Source of the DNA: Rhizobium sp. G21
GTDB taxonomy: Bacteria > Pseudomonadota > Alphaproteobacteria > Rhizobiales > Rhizobiaceae
Reading direction: 5' to 3'
DNA: 64,000 nucleotides
NCBI RefSeq assembly: GCF_014158035.1
Contig: NZ_JACFXW010000001.1
Location: forward strand, 3,636,001-3,700,000
Shown here piece after piece: positions 36,792 to 45,849 of the stretch. The notes under the pieces are model-generated. The model had not been told where the DNA came from and searched no databases. It saw nothing but the letters and a program-made list of their open reading frames with translations. The translations under genes were made by a program, and so were the position numbers. Each line of letters begins with the position of its first letter. Positions within the stretch are counted from its first letter, which is position 1.

Positions 36792-36839
36792 GGAGCGCCC
36801 GGCGGCCGGGTCAAAGCCGTATGGGCTGAAACGCTCCTC
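36778..36839 (+). promoter_or_regulatory. candidate leu attenuator with alternative hairpins
   Basis: Three copies of a GC-rich element compete. GCCGGG at 36778-36783 overlaps the end of leuL. CCCGGC at 36798-36803 can pair with it or with GCCGGG at 36805-36810. GAGGAGCG (36790-36797) pairs with CGCTCCTC (36832-36839). Mutually exclusive pairing just after a Leu-rich leader fits attenuation, but the final terminator is unclear. Confidence 0.5.
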
Positions 36840-36954
36840 GCTAAAAATCCGAAAATCCGAATTTTTCCGGTTGTCCGACTGATTTTGCTGTCGTCAAGCG
36901 CTTGCAAAGACAGTATCAGGCGACGAGCCAACCGGCCAAGGCGAAGAGACAGTC

Positions 36955-38667
36955 ATGATCACTAAGCAGCACAGCATCAAGCACGGCATGCCCGAGGCGC
37001 CGATCAAGTATCAACCCTATCCGCAGGTCAATCTGCCGGACCGGACCTGGCCGTCCAAGACGATTTCCACGCCGCCGATCTGGTGCTCGGTCGACCTGCG
37101 CGACGGTAATCAGTCGCTGGTCAATCCCATGGGCCATGACCGCAAGGCCCGCATGTTCCAGCTGTTGCTCGACATGGGCTTCAAGGAAATCGAGATCGGT
37201 TTCCCCTCGGCCTCGCAGACCGACTTCGATTTCGCCCGCTGGTGCGTGGAAGAGGGCGGCGTGCCCGCCGACGTGTCGCTGCAGGTGCTGGTGCAGTGCC
37301 GGCCCGAGCTGATCACCCGCACGTTCGAAGCCTTGGAAGGCGCCCATCAGCCGATTATCCATTTCTACAATTCGACTTCGGAATTGCAGCGCCGCGTGGT
37401 GTTCGGCAAGGATGTCCATGGCATCAAGCAGATCGCAGTGGACGCCGCCAAGATGATCACCGACATGGCGGCGAAAGCCGGCGGCGGCTATCGCTTCGAA
37501 TATTCGCCGGAGAGCTTCACCGGCACCGAACTCGAGGTGGCGCTGGAGATTTCCAACGCCGTCATCGAGGTCATCAAGCCGACGCCGGACAACAAGCTGA
37601 TCCTGAACCTGCCGTCGACGGTGGAAATGGCGACGCCGAACATCTATGCCGACCAGATCGAATGGATGTGCCGCAATATCGACAATCGCGAAAACGTCAT
37701 CGTCTCGCTGCATCCGCACAACGACCGCGGCACCGGCATCGCCGCCACCGAACTCGGCCTGATGGCCGGCGCCGATCGCGTCGAAGGCACGCTGTTCGGC
37801 AATGGCGAGCGCACTGGCAATGTCGATGTCGTGACGCTGGCCTTGAACATGTTCACCCAGGGCGTCGACCCCGGCCTGGACTGCTCGGATATCGAGCGCA
37901 TCAAGGCGGTCTATGAATATTCCAACGAGATGGTTATTCCGGAGCGCCATCCGTATGTCGGCGAACTGGTCTACACCGCGTTCTCCGGCTCGCATCAGGA
38001 TGCGATCAACAAGGGCATGAAGGCGATCAAGCAGGCCAATAAGCCGATCTGGGAAGTGCCCTATCTGCCGATCGACCCGCAGGATGTCGGCCGCACCTAT
38101 GAGGCGATCATCCGCATCAACTCGCAGTCCGGCAAGGGCGGCATCGCCTATATCATGCAGGAGGATTACGGCATCAACCTGCCGCGCAATCTGCAGGTCG
38201 AGTTCCGCAACGACATCCAGCGCATCACCGACGAGGAAGGCAAGGAACTGCCCTCCAAGCGCATCCATGCCCGCTTCCTGGAGCGCTATGTCGAGCAGCC
38301 CGGCGCTCGCTTCAAATTCGTCGACCACCACACCTTTCCCGACACGGCGGTGAAGGGTCAGCGCATTCTCGCCGCCGAAATCGTCGACAAGGGCGAGACC
38401 AAGCGAATCGAGGGCAAGGGCACCGGTCCGATCGACGGCTTCATGAACGCCATGTCGATCTATCTCGGCGTCGATCTCTCGGTGAACGACTATTCCGAGC
38501 ATTCGCTGCAGCACGGCTCGAACGCGGCGGCCATCGCCTATGTCGAAATGTCGACGCCGAAAGGCAAAGTGTGGGGCGCGGGCGTCAACACCAACATCGT
38601 CGGCGCCTCGCTCGAAGCGATCATGTCGGCGATCAACCGCATGCTGGAGGATCAGGCCAAGGACTGA
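36955..38667 (+). CDS. leuA: 2-isopropylmalate synthase (long form)
   Basis: LeuA condenses acetyl-CoA with 2-ketoisovalerate in leucine biosynthesis. At 570 aa this is the long LeuA2-type form. WCSVDLRDGNQSL carries the metal/substrate motif, and the second family signature is HPHNDRGTGIAATELGLMAGADRVEGTLFGNGE (positions about 257-289), with HxH metal ligands. The C-terminal domain (about 430-560) is the leucine-feedback regulatory region. It is preceded by leuL and an attenuator-like leader. Confidence 0.96.
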   Translation: MITKQHSIKHGMPEAPIKYQPYPQVNLPDRTWPSKTISTPPIWCSVDLRDGNQSLVNPMGHDRKARMFQLLLDMGFKEIEIGFPSASQTDFDFARWCVEEGGVPADVSLQVLVQCRPELITRTFEALEGAHQPIIHFYNSTSELQRRVVFGKDVHGIKQIAVDAAKMITDMAAKAGGGYRFEYSPESFTGTELEVALEISNAVIEVIKPTPDNKLILNLPSTVEMATPNIYADQIEWMCRNIDNRENVIVSLHPHNDRGTGIAATELGLMAGADRVEGTLFGNGERTGNVDVVTLALNMFTQGVDPGLDCSDIERIKAVYEYSNEMVIPERHPYVGELVYTAFSGSHQDAINKGMKAIKQANKPIWEVPYLPIDPQDVGRTYEAIIRINSQSGKGGIAYIMQEDYGINLPRNLQVEFRNDIQRITDEEGKELPSKRIHARFLERYVEQPGARFKFVDHHTFPDTAVKGQRILAAEIVDKGETKRIEGKGTGPIDGFMNAMSIYLGVDLSVNDYSEHSLQHGSNAAAIAYVEMSTPKGKVWGAGVNTNIVGASLEAIMSAINRMLEDQAKD

Positions 38668-38679
38668 CCCTCACTGCGC

Positions 38680-39555
38680 TCAGGCGTTCCTGATCAGGAG
38701 GCGGATGATGTCCGCCTCCTTTTTGTTGTCATATTGGAAGAGATCGCCGCCGAACGCCATCGCGTCGCGGTGCAGCCGCATACGTTCGCTTTCCATCGCC
38801 GCCGTCAGGGTGATCCTGTCGCGGTCGTCGAAATCGGGCAATTGGGCGATCACGGTTTCGAGCCTGCCGAAGTCGCGCGCCTGGCCGAGCATGTCCACCA
38901 TGCGTTTTGCGCTGGTCTGCACGGCGATCAGGCCCGACGGCCAAATCTTGCGCAGGAGCGCCGCCTGCATCCAACGGTCCTGGCCGCGTTTCCTGAGATC
39001 GTGATAGTCTTCCTCATGCGGCTCCCCCGCACAGCGCTCCAGCGCGGCAAATGCGCGCCTGCCGGTTCGGCGCCAGCCACGCGCCACATGTTTGGCGAGT
39101 TTGGCTCTGCTTTCAGGTAAGTTCAGATCAAGAATGGCGCGGCTCACCTCATCGAGAGAGTCTGCCGCTTCGGCGGTCATGTCGGCCGGATCGGCCGCAA
39201 CTTCGATCGGGAGGGCGTTCAGGCGTTCCGACAAGCGATCTGTTGCAGGGCCGGGGAGGATCGCGTCGAGTCGTGACGCCGCCTCCATCAGCGCCGCGCC
39301 GCCGTCGCGCAGCGGCGAGAGGTCTGCAGAGATGGCGCGGAGCATTGCGTTGAGCCGCCTTGCTCCATCATCGTCGGCGGAGCGGATCAGCCGAAGCAGA
39401 GACCGGCTATGCTTGATCGCTTTCCTCGCGCCGTGAACGGCTTTGTCGAGCCCGTCGGGCTGCCGGCGCAGCGCGTCCTGCGCGCCATCGATTTTCTCCG
39501 CGGCGATACGGAGGATTTCACTCCGGGGCGGGTTGCTCCAATTTATCCTGAACAA
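38680..39555 (-). CDS. CHAD domain protein
   Basis: The 291-residue protein is an all-helical CHAD domain with conserved basic and His residues (AVHGARKAIKHSRSLLRL near 40-57, EDYHDLRKRGQDRWMQ near 182-197) that form the polyphosphate-binding tunnel. It starts at TTG 39555 and overlaps the end of the CYTH gene by 38 bp. CYTH and CHAD are often fused in one polypeptide; here they are two overlapping genes. Polyphosphate binding is the family role. Confidence 0.88.
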   Translation of the reverse strand: MFRINWSNPPRSEILRIAAEKIDGAQDALRRQPDGLDKAVHGARKAIKHSRSLLRLIRSADDDGARRLNAMLRAISADLSPLRDGGAALMEAASRLDAILPGPATDRLSERLNALPIEVAADPADMTAEAADSLDEVSRAILDLNLPESRAKLAKHVARGWRRTGRRAFAALERCAGEPHEEDYHDLRKRGQDRWMQAALLRKIWPSGLIAVQTSAKRMVDMLGQARDFGRLETVIAQLPDFDDRDRITLTAAMESERMRLHRDAMAFGGDLFQYDNKKEADIIRLLIRNA

Positions 39556-40030
39556 GTTGCTTCCAGTCCTTTCCGAGGCTGCCTTCGGCGATGGCGCGGT
39601 TGGAGAAGCGCCGGTCGTCGCTGACCTCGACGCCCACCCAGGGCGGCAGCGGCGGCTTGTCCTTTTCGCTTCTCATTTCCACTTCCGCGACCACCAAGCC
39701 TTCGAAAGCGCCTTCATAAACGTCGATCTCCCATACGAAACCCTTATACGGCGTCTCATAGCGGGTCTTGATGATCGCCGATCCATTGGCGAGCCTGAGC
39801 ATCTCCCGGGCGTCGCCCATCGGGATCTCATATTCGAATTCATGACGCGAGATTTCGTTGCGATCGATCTTCAGGGTCAGACGAGCTTTCTTGCCGTCGA
39901 TCAGGCGCACCCTGAGAGAGCGGTCCGGTTCGGCCAGAATGACAGCCTGCCGCATCTTTTTGCCGCCGTCGGCATTCTTGCGCCATTCGTCGGAGATCAC
40001 GAGAAACTTGCGTTCGATTTCCTTGGCCAT
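39518..40030 (-). CDS. CYTH domain protein (predicted triphosphate hydrolase)
   Basis: The 170-residue protein begins MAKEIERKFLV, the ExExK motif that defines the triphosphate tunnel metalloenzyme/CYTH family, followed by LRVRLIDGKKARLTLK and a C-terminal VEVSDDRRFSN. Single-domain relatives hydrolyse inorganic tripolyphosphate. It overlaps the CHAD gene by 38 bp, implying coupled translation and a joint role in polyphosphate metabolism. Confidence 0.93.
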   Translation of the reverse strand: MAKEIERKFLVISDEWRKNADGGKKMRQAVILAEPDRSLRVRLIDGKKARLTLKIDRNEISRHEFEYEIPMGDAREMLRLANGSAIIKTRYETPYKGFVWEIDVYEGAFEGLVVAEVEMRSEKDKPPLPPWVGVEVSDDRRFSNRAIAEGSLGKDWKQLVQDKLEQPAPE

Positions 40031-40121
40031 GCCTCTAACCCCCCCGTCAGACGCGTTGCAGACAGGATGTTAATGCGTCAGGCGACGTTTGGCTTCATTC
40101 AAAACGACGCAGCCTCGATAT

Positions 40122-41036
40122 TTATCGGACGGCGGCGTCGACGTGTTCGGCCAGGCGATCGGTTTCCGCAAGCGAGGAGGGGGCCGCCACGAACCAGGAC
40201 AGACCATTGCGCATGCCGGCGAGCAGAGTGACGTCGCCCTCCGTGAGCCTGAGGGGATCTGTCTTGCCTTCGCTGAAATAGACGCCGACGCGTTCGCCGC
40301 CTGCATCGCGGTAGTAGAGCGCAGCGGCGGGCTTGCCGGAGATCACGACCAGGCGTCCGCCCTCGAAAGTAAGTCCGTCGGCGGTGAGGTCGGGGACTTC
40401 GAAGGCGACCCGCGCGCTGTCGCGCAGCCAGTCGGTGAGCACGACGAGTTCCGCAGCGGGTATTTCCGCCGCGCGGCTTTCCTGCGCGGCGTAGACGGCA
40501 TGCACGGCGAGCACATCGCGCGCGCTGACCAGCCTGCCGCTCGGCGCGGATCCGCTGGCGCCGACTGTGAAACTGCGGGTCTGGCCGCCCACGGAGAGTG
40601 TCGTCGGGGAATTCGCCTCGCTTGGCTGCTCCGCGGCGACCTGCCGTTGCGGCTCATACTGGCGGCCGACCGTGTAGCCGGCATATCCTCCGCCCAGCAA
40701 GAGGAGCGCCGAGGCGGCGATCGCCTGCGGGACCTGGCCGAAGAACCAACCGCGCCCGGCGCGCGCCATCAGCGGCGCCGAAGGCTGGCTGGTTTCGCCG
40801 CGATCGGCGGCGTCCTTGATGGCGCGGGCGAGGTGGAGCGGAGCCGGTTCGCGCAACAGCGCGTCGAACAGTTGATCGCCATGGGCGGAGCCGGCCTTCA
40901 AGCGGTCGAGCAGCGCGCGCGTCTCGGTGTCGGTCGCGAGCCGTGCTTCGATCTCGCCGGCGGCGGCTTCGTCGAGTTCGCCGTCGAGATAGGCCGACAG
41001 CAGCACGTCGAGCGGCAGGTCTGCAAGGTTTTCCAT
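40122..41036 (-). CDS. anti-sigma factor, membrane-anchored
   Basis: The ATG at 41036 is one base past the stop of the ECF sigma gene. The 304-residue protein has an N-terminal anti-sigma-like segment (LLSAYLDGELDEAAAGEIEARL), one membrane helix (IAASALLLLGGGYAGYTVG, near 140) and a periplasmic domain of about 150 residues. It resembles ChrR/RskA-type transmembrane anti-sigma factors, although no zinc-binding HxxxCxxC is seen. The periplasmic part probably senses the inducing signal. Confidence 0.85.
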   Translation of the reverse strand: MENLADLPLDVLLSAYLDGELDEAAAGEIEARLATDTETRALLDRLKAGSAHGDQLFDALLREPAPLHLARAIKDAADRGETSQPSAPLMARAGRGWFFGQVPQAIAASALLLLGGGYAGYTVGRQYEPQRQVAAEQPSEANSPTTLSVGGQTRSFTVGASGSAPSGRLVSARDVLAVHAVYAAQESRAAEIPAAELVVLTDWLRDSARVAFEVPDLTADGLTFEGGRLVVISGKPAAALYYRDAGGERVGVYFSEGKTDPLRLTEGDVTLLAGMRNGLSWFVAAPSSLAETDRLAEHVDAAVR

Positions 41037-41037
41037 G

Positions 41038-41556
41038 TCAGGCCCTCGCTTCCTGCGCGCCATCGACCATGGCGGCGAGCCGCAGCCGCGCGGTCGAAAG
41101 GCGGCTCATCACCGTGCCGATGGGAATGCCGAGGATATCGGCGGCTTCGCGGTAGGAATGACCTTCGACATTGACCAGCAGAAACACCGAGGACAGTCCC
41201 TCGGGCATCGACAGGATCATCTGGTGAAGTTGAGAGGCGTAGATCGCCTTTTCGGCAGCCGGGCCGATCGACAGTTCGTCCTGTTCAGCCGCATCGACGA
41301 CGCCGGCGCCGGTGCGCACCTTGCGTTTCCTGACCTCGTCGACCCAAAGATTGCGCGTCATCGCATAGACCCAACTGTCCAGCCGTCCCTCTCCGTTCCA
41401 GAGATGGCATCTGGTGATCGCCCGTTCGCAGGCTTCCTGCACCAGATCATCCGCGTCCGATGCGTTTCTCGTGAGCGTCATGGCGAAACGCCGGAGCTTC
41501 GGCAGCAAACCCACCAACTCCCGGCCGATTCGCTCCGCCTTGTCCCGATCCCTCAT
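41038..41556 (-). CDS. ECF-family RNA polymerase sigma factor
   Basis: The ATG at 41556, behind GGGGG, gives 172 aa, a normal ECF length. Region 2 is seen as DADDLVQEACERAITRCHLW and DSWVYAMTRNLWVDEVRKRK, region 4 as SVFLLVNVEGHSYREAADIL with IPIGTVMSRLSTARL. The anti-sigma gene follows one base after the stop, and the pair is co-transcribed. An autoregulated promoter could not be identified by eye. Confidence 0.94.
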   Translation of the reverse strand: MRDRDKAERIGRELVGLLPKLRRFAMTLTRNASDADDLVQEACERAITRCHLWNGEGRLDSWVYAMTRNLWVDEVRKRKVRTGAGVVDAAEQDELSIGPAAEKAIYASQLHQMILSMPEGLSSVFLLVNVEGHSYREAADILGIPIGTVMSRLSTARLRLAAMVDGAQEARA

Positions 41557-41684
41557 GACCCCCACATCACCCTGACGTCCGCTACGGTCCATTTATTCGC
41601 GCTACACCCAAAAATGACCGGCGCCGCGGGAGCCCGTCGTCCGAGGTATGAAACAGAATCGGCCGCTTCGCAATCGTCGGCGAC

Positions 41685-41719
41685 AAAAAGCTCCGCGCGC
41701 AGGGGCGTGCGCGCGGAGC
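41685..41719 (-). terminator. terminator of the TPR gene
   Basis: On the minus strand a 12-bp stem (GCTCCGCGCGCA with TGCGCGCGGAGC, 41690-41719) is followed by five T residues, 22 bp after the TPR gene stop. Confidence 0.92.
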
Positions 41720-41741
41720 GATTTCAAAGACGTCGATGATC

Positions 41742-42313
41742 TCAATAGGTCGAGCCGCTTTTCAACGACTCGTAGAGAGAAGAATAGGCGTAGGTGTCTC
41801 GGCCGCCGCGATCCCGTATTTCGACGAGCTGGGCGCGGGCTCCTTCGATATCGCCCTGGAGAAGCAGGCCCTGGCCGTAATATGACCGGGCCAGGAGATA
41901 GTTGGCGTCCTTGGCGAGCGCGCGGCGATAATAGGCCATGCCGACTTCTATATTGCCGGCCTTGCGGTTTGCAAAGCCGAGATAATTGAGGATTCGCGGA
42001 TCGTCCTGATTCTTGGCCAGCTTCAATACCCGGATGGCGTTGTCATACTGGCCGGCATAGGCCATTTCGCGGGCGGCGCGATAAAGCTCATCGTCGTTGA
42101 AGCCGCTTTTCTGCGGATCGACGCATTCTTTTTCGCCGCGTCCCACACTTTGCCATCTTTGCATTCCTGAGTGGTGGCGGTGGGCTCCGGAGGCTGACCG
42201 TCGTCGGAACCGGCGGCATTGGCGCCGGTGAGTGTCGCAGAACTGATAAAGGCGGACAGTAGAACTAGGCTCAGGCTGTGCGGGATGCGATGCGCGAGGG
42301 ACTTGGCGACCAT
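41742..42313 (-). pseudogene. exported TPR-repeat protein, frame interrupted near 42129
   Basis: GGAGGT precedes the ATG at 42313, and the signal peptide runs through TGANA. The frame ends early in DAAKK; one T added to the TTTTT run at 42129-42133 continues with ECVDPQKSGFNDDELYRAAREMA and a tetratricopeptide pair (NYLGFANRKAGNIEVGMAYYRRAL, LARSYYGQGLLLQGDIEGA). Corrected length is 190 aa. Such small periplasmic TPR proteins are common in rhizobia and have no assigned role. It has its own terminator. Confidence 0.78.
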
Positions 42314-42474
42314 GGGGTAAACCTCCGTTGAACACGCTGTTTGTACGTGGTCCGCAGGCCCTTCGACAGCCCGGTTACAAAAATTTGATCATCGAAACAT
42401 AACTTTGCTTGCTAAGTAACCTCTGCGGAGTCATATGGGAAGCATGCTAATCATTCTGGCTGGAGGCATAAAAA

Positions 42475-43164
42475 TTGCTGTTGCAGGCTGAAAACCACCG
42501 CTCCGACAAGCCGATTTCGGGCGCGGAAGTCACCCGCGTCTCGCTTCTCGAAGCGGCAATCCGACTGTTCGGCGAACATGGCTATGACGCGGTCTCCACG
42601 CGCGACATCGCAGATTTCGCTGCGGCGAACATCGGATCCATCGCCTATCATTTCGGCGGCAAGCCCGGGCTCCGCCTCGCCTGCGCCGATCACGTCATCG
42701 AACTCGTGCGCACCGAACTCGGCATGAACTTCAAACGACCGATGCCTGCGATGACGCCGGATGTCGCGGAAATGACGCTGGTCAACACCATGAGCACCTT
42801 CATCCGCTTCTGGGTCGCCAATCCCGGCATGCGTCACGCCGTCGTCTTCATGACGCGGGAAATGCTCAATCCCGGCGAAGTGTCCGATCTCATCTACAAG
42901 AACTGGCTGCGGCCGATGCATGAGCGGCTCTGCGCCATGTTCGCCGCCGTCACCGGCATGGATGCGGAATCCGAGCGGCTGAAGGTGATGGTTTTCTCCA
43001 TGACCGGCAGCGCTTTCCACTACAGAATTGGCATGCCCGTCATCCAGCGGCGTCTCGAATGGGACGTGGTGGGCGACAAGGAACTCGATCGTCTCTGCGA
43101 CCACCTCGTTCAGGAAGTCCGCGATCTGATCGACGCGCACAAGCCGCGTCGTCATCTGTCCTGA
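42475..43164 (+). CDS. TetR-family regulator with CerR-type C-terminal domain
   Basis: The 229-residue repressor starts at TTG with GGAGG 8 bp upstream. The HTH (SLLEAAIRLFGEHGYDAVSTRDIADFAAANIGSIAYHFGGKPG, positions about 23-65) is typical TetR. The C-terminal half matches the CerR/DUF1956 type ligand domain (FIRFWVANPGMRHAVVFMTREML). Targets are unknown. The nearest candidates are the exported TPR gene, divergent across 160 bp, or itself. Confidence 0.9.
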   Translation: MLLQAENHRSDKPISGAEVTRVSLLEAAIRLFGEHGYDAVSTRDIADFAAANIGSIAYHFGGKPGLRLACADHVIELVRTELGMNFKRPMPAMTPDVAEMTLVNTMSTFIRFWVANPGMRHAVVFMTREMLNPGEVSDLIYKNWLRPMHERLCAMFAAVTGMDAESERLKVMVFSMTGSAFHYRIGMPVIQRRLEWDVVGDKELDRLCDHLVQEVRDLIDAHKPRRHLS

Positions 43165-43172
43165 GCGGCGCG

Positions 43173-44108
43173 TCAGCGCCGCGGCTCTCTTCGTTTCTCG
43201 ACGAAGGCGGGCGGCGCGAGCGCGGCGGAGTTCTCGAAGGCGAAGCCTTCCGAAGCGCCGTCGAGCCGATGCCTTTCATGGTCTATTCGCCAGGCGCCGG
43301 CCTCGCCGGTAATCTTGAAGAGATTATAAGCGGCCGGCGGCTTGTGGCCGCCATGACCCTGGCTCGCCGAGGCGACGCCGACGACCGGAATCGCGGCGCC
43401 TTTGGGACCAGCCAGCCAGTAGATCGTGTCGAGATGGGTATGGCCGTGCAGGACGAGTTCCGCGCCGCCGAGATGCAGCGCCGCCGCAAATCGCCTGATG
43501 CCGATCATGCGCTTGTAATTGGCCGTCGCGCCGCGAATAGGCGGATGGTGTATCAGCACGACGCGAAACAGGCCCTGCTCGCCGAGCTTCTTGGCCAGCG
43601 TCGCAAAACGTCGCGCCTGACCCGAGCCGAAATAGCCCGAGGCCATGAAAGGCGGGGTCGCCGTCGCCGTAGACAGGCCGATGATCGCCATTTTGCCCCT
43701 GATGCGCACATAGGGAAAATCATGGTCGTCGAAGCGCCCGTCGTCGCCGGTCATCCACGGTTTCCAGGCGGCGTAGGCGCGATTGATGGCGCCCGGCACA
43801 TAGGCGTCATGGTTTCCAGGCACCACCGACACCAGCGCCGGATCGGCGAAGGAACGCAGCCACACCTCCGCCGCCTCGATCTCGGTATTTGTGGCGAGAT
43901 TGACGAGATCGCCGGTCATGACGACATGATCGGGGTTCTGGTCGAGCATGTCCTCGATGAGCAGTTCCAGCGTGTTGCCGAAAAGCTGCTTGCGCCGGTT
44001 GCGCTGCCAGTTCACATAGCCTGTGACCCGTTTCGACAGGAGTTCCCTAAACGACATATCGGGCAGCGGCCCGAGATGGGCGTCGGAAAAATGTGTAAGT
44101 GTCATCAT
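43173..44108 (-). CDS. metallophosphoesterase
   Basis: The 311-residue calcineurin-like phosphoesterase has all metal motifs in order: FSDAHLGP, MTGDLVN, VPGNHDAYV, VLIHHPPI and LVLHGHTHLD. The class III cyclic-nucleotide phosphodiesterase and UDP-sugar hydrolase groups share this set, so the substrate is open. The start is ATG 44108, with 44105 also possible. It is divergent from the NUDIX gene with only 41 bp between the starts. Confidence 0.93.
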   Translation of the reverse strand: MMTLTHFSDAHLGPLPDMSFRELLSKRVTGYVNWQRNRRKQLFGNTLELLIEDMLDQNPDHVVMTGDLVNLATNTEIEAAEVWLRSFADPALVSVVPGNHDAYVPGAINRAYAAWKPWMTGDDGRFDDHDFPYVRIRGKMAIIGLSTATATPPFMASGYFGSGQARRFATLAKKLGEQGLFRVVLIHHPPIRGATANYKRMIGIRRFAAALHLGGAELVLHGHTHLDTIYWLAGPKGAAIPVVGVASASQGHGGHKPPAAYNLFKITGEAGAWRIDHERHRLDGASEGFAFENSAALAPPAFVEKRREPRR

Positions 44109-44149
44109 CGGGTTCACGATAGGCCTCGAGGTCTGAAGGAGCAAGCGGC

Positions 44150-44641
44150 GTGGTCGAAGACACAACCCCGGCTGAACTGAGCAAGTTCCGTTATAAGATT
44201 CTCACGCGGCTGGCCCACGCCGTCTACCCGTTTATCCAGGGCATGACCATGGGCGTGCGCGCCGCCTGTTTCGACGAACAGGGGCGGATCTTTCTGGTGA
44301 AGCACTCCTATGTTCCGGGCTGGCATATGCCCGGCGGCGGGGTGGCGCGCGGCGAAACGGTTCGCGAGGCGTTGGCCAAGGAATTGCGGGAGGAGGGCAA
44401 CCTCGAGTCCGTCGTTCCGCCGCAAATGCTGCATGTCTATTACAACAAGCGCACGTCCAAGCGGGATCACGTCGTGTTCTATCGCTGCGTGGTGCGCCAG
44501 ACCGCGCCCCGGCCGAAAGATTGGGAGATCGTCGACAGCGGCTTCTTCGCGCTCGACGCGCTGCCCGCCGACGTTACCTCCGCGACCCGCCGGCGCTTGC
44601 GCGAACTCGCCGGCGAAGCCGCCTTCGACGACCTCTGGTGA
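44150..44641 (+). CDS. NUDIX hydrolase
   Basis: The 163-residue protein starts at GTG behind AAGGAG. The NUDIX box occupies about residues 63-85, beginning GGGVARGETVREAL and ending with ELREEGNL, with the catalytic Glu pair in REEG. FLVKHSYVPGWHMPGGG precedes it. The substrate is unknown. Its TGA is directly adjacent to the stop of the convergent glutathionyl-hydroquinone reductase gene, with no spacer. Confidence 0.92.
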   Translation: MVEDTTPAELSKFRYKILTRLAHAVYPFIQGMTMGVRAACFDEQGRIFLVKHSYVPGWHMPGGGVARGETVREALAKELREEGNLESVVPPQMLHVYYNKRTSKRDHVVFYRCVVRQTAPRPKDWEIVDSGFFALDALPADVTSATRRRLRELAGEAAFDDLW

Positions 44642-45595
44642 TCAGCCGAGATCGAGCGCGGGCCCCACGGGCACGATTCCCGTCGGATTGATGGTGCGGT
44701 GGCTGCCGTAATAATGGCCCTTGATATGGGTGAAATCCACGGTGTCGCGGATGCCCGGATGCCCATAGAGCCGCTTCAGATAGGCCTGCAGGTTGGGGTA
44801 GTCCGCGATGCGACGCAGGTTGCACTTGAAGTGGCCGACATAGACCGGATCAAACCGGATCAGGGTTGTGAACAGCCGCCAGTCGGCTTCGGTCAGCCGG
44901 TCGCCGAACAGATAGGTCTTGCCGTCCAGTCTAGCATCGATCTGGTCGAGCGCCGAAAACAGCTTGTCGAAATTCTCGGCATAGGCGTCCTGCGTGGTCG
45001 CGAAGCCGCATTTGTAGACGCCGTTGTTGATGTCGTCATAAACGAAGGCGTTGAGTTCGTCGATCTCGGCGCGGAGATCCTCGGGATAGAAATCCTGGGA
45101 GTCGCCGGTGATGTCGTCGAAGGCCGAATTGAACATCCGGATGATCTCGGCGGATTCGTTGGAGACGATGGTGTTCTCCTGTTTGTCCCACAGCACCGGC
45201 ACCGTGACGCGGCCCGAATATTTGGCGTCTGCGCGGACATAGATGTCGGCGAGCGCCTTTGCGCCGAACAGCGTGTCGCCGGTCGCGCCATCTCCTTCGT
45301 CGAACACCCAGCCCTTTTCGAGCATCAGATAATGCACCACGGATACGGAAATATGGTCTTCCAGCTTCTTGAGCTTGCGGAAGATCAGCGTGCGATGCGC
45401 CCAGGGACAGGCGAGCGACACATAGAGATGATAGCGGCCGCTCTCGGCCTCGAAGCCGCCTTTGCCGGTCGGGCCGGGCGCGCCGTCTTTCGTGATGAAA
45501 TTGCGAAATTGCGAGGCCGAGCGGACGAATTGTCCCTTGCTCGCTTTCGTATCGTACCACACGTCATGCCAGACGCCGTCCACCAACATGCCCAT
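44642..45595 (-). CDS. glutathionyl-hydroquinone reductase (Xi-class GST)
   Basis: The 317-residue protein has the Xi-class active site ACPWAHR with Cys63, as in E. coli YqjG and PcpF. These enzymes reduce glutathionyl-hydroquinones, repairing quinone-glutathione adducts. GRYHLYVSLACPWAHR, VPVLWDKQENTIVSNES and LTEADWRLFTTLIRFDPVY are the family landmarks. It is divergent from a GNAT gene across 254 bp containing a small inverted repeat. Confidence 0.94.
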   Translation of the reverse strand: MGMLVDGVWHDVWYDTKASKGQFVRSASQFRNFITKDGAPGPTGKGGFEAESGRYHLYVSLACPWAHRTLIFRKLKKLEDHISVSVVHYLMLEKGWVFDEGDGATGDTLFGAKALADIYVRADAKYSGRVTVPVLWDKQENTIVSNESAEIIRMFNSAFDDITGDSQDFYPEDLRAEIDELNAFVYDDINNGVYKCGFATTQDAYAENFDKLFSALDQIDARLDGKTYLFGDRLTEADWRLFTTLIRFDPVYVGHFKCNLRRIADYPNLQAYLKRLYGHPGIRDTVDFTHIKGHYYGSHRTINPTGIVPVGPALDLG

Positions 45596-45689
45596 CGCTT
45601 TTTCTCCTTAGATCGTAGGCTCTATGTCGCAACTTCGGCCGGACATTTCGAGTGTTAAATGCTGAACGCTGCGTTTTGGCTCTTGGCGG

Positions 45690-45706
45690 CAGGAAAATTT
45701 CCTGCT
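45690..45706. promoter_or_regulatory. 17-bp inverted repeat between divergent genes
   Basis: GCAGGAAA-A-TTTCCTGC has perfect 8-bp arms around a single A. Flanking GGCGG/CCGCC can extend the symmetry with a small offset. It lies between the divergent reductase (start 45595) and GNAT (start 45850) genes and may be an operator. No regulator is adjacent. Confidence 0.4.
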
Positions 45707-45849
45707 ATCCGCCCTGTCGATCATCAAATCTGGAGCCCTTACAGGCCATGACGCTGCTGCGACGACCGCGATGAAGCTTTTCCTCCCGACCGGGCCGACC
45801 GGACGGGTCCTTCACGCCATCGTCTATCGATCCAAGCAGCAGATTCTCC

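Noticed and set aside
43165..43182. Hairpin GCGGCGC-GTCA-GCGCCGC after the TetR gene
   Set aside because: The stem is good but there is no T run on either strand, and it sits across the stop of the convergent phosphoesterase gene. Not counted as a terminator.
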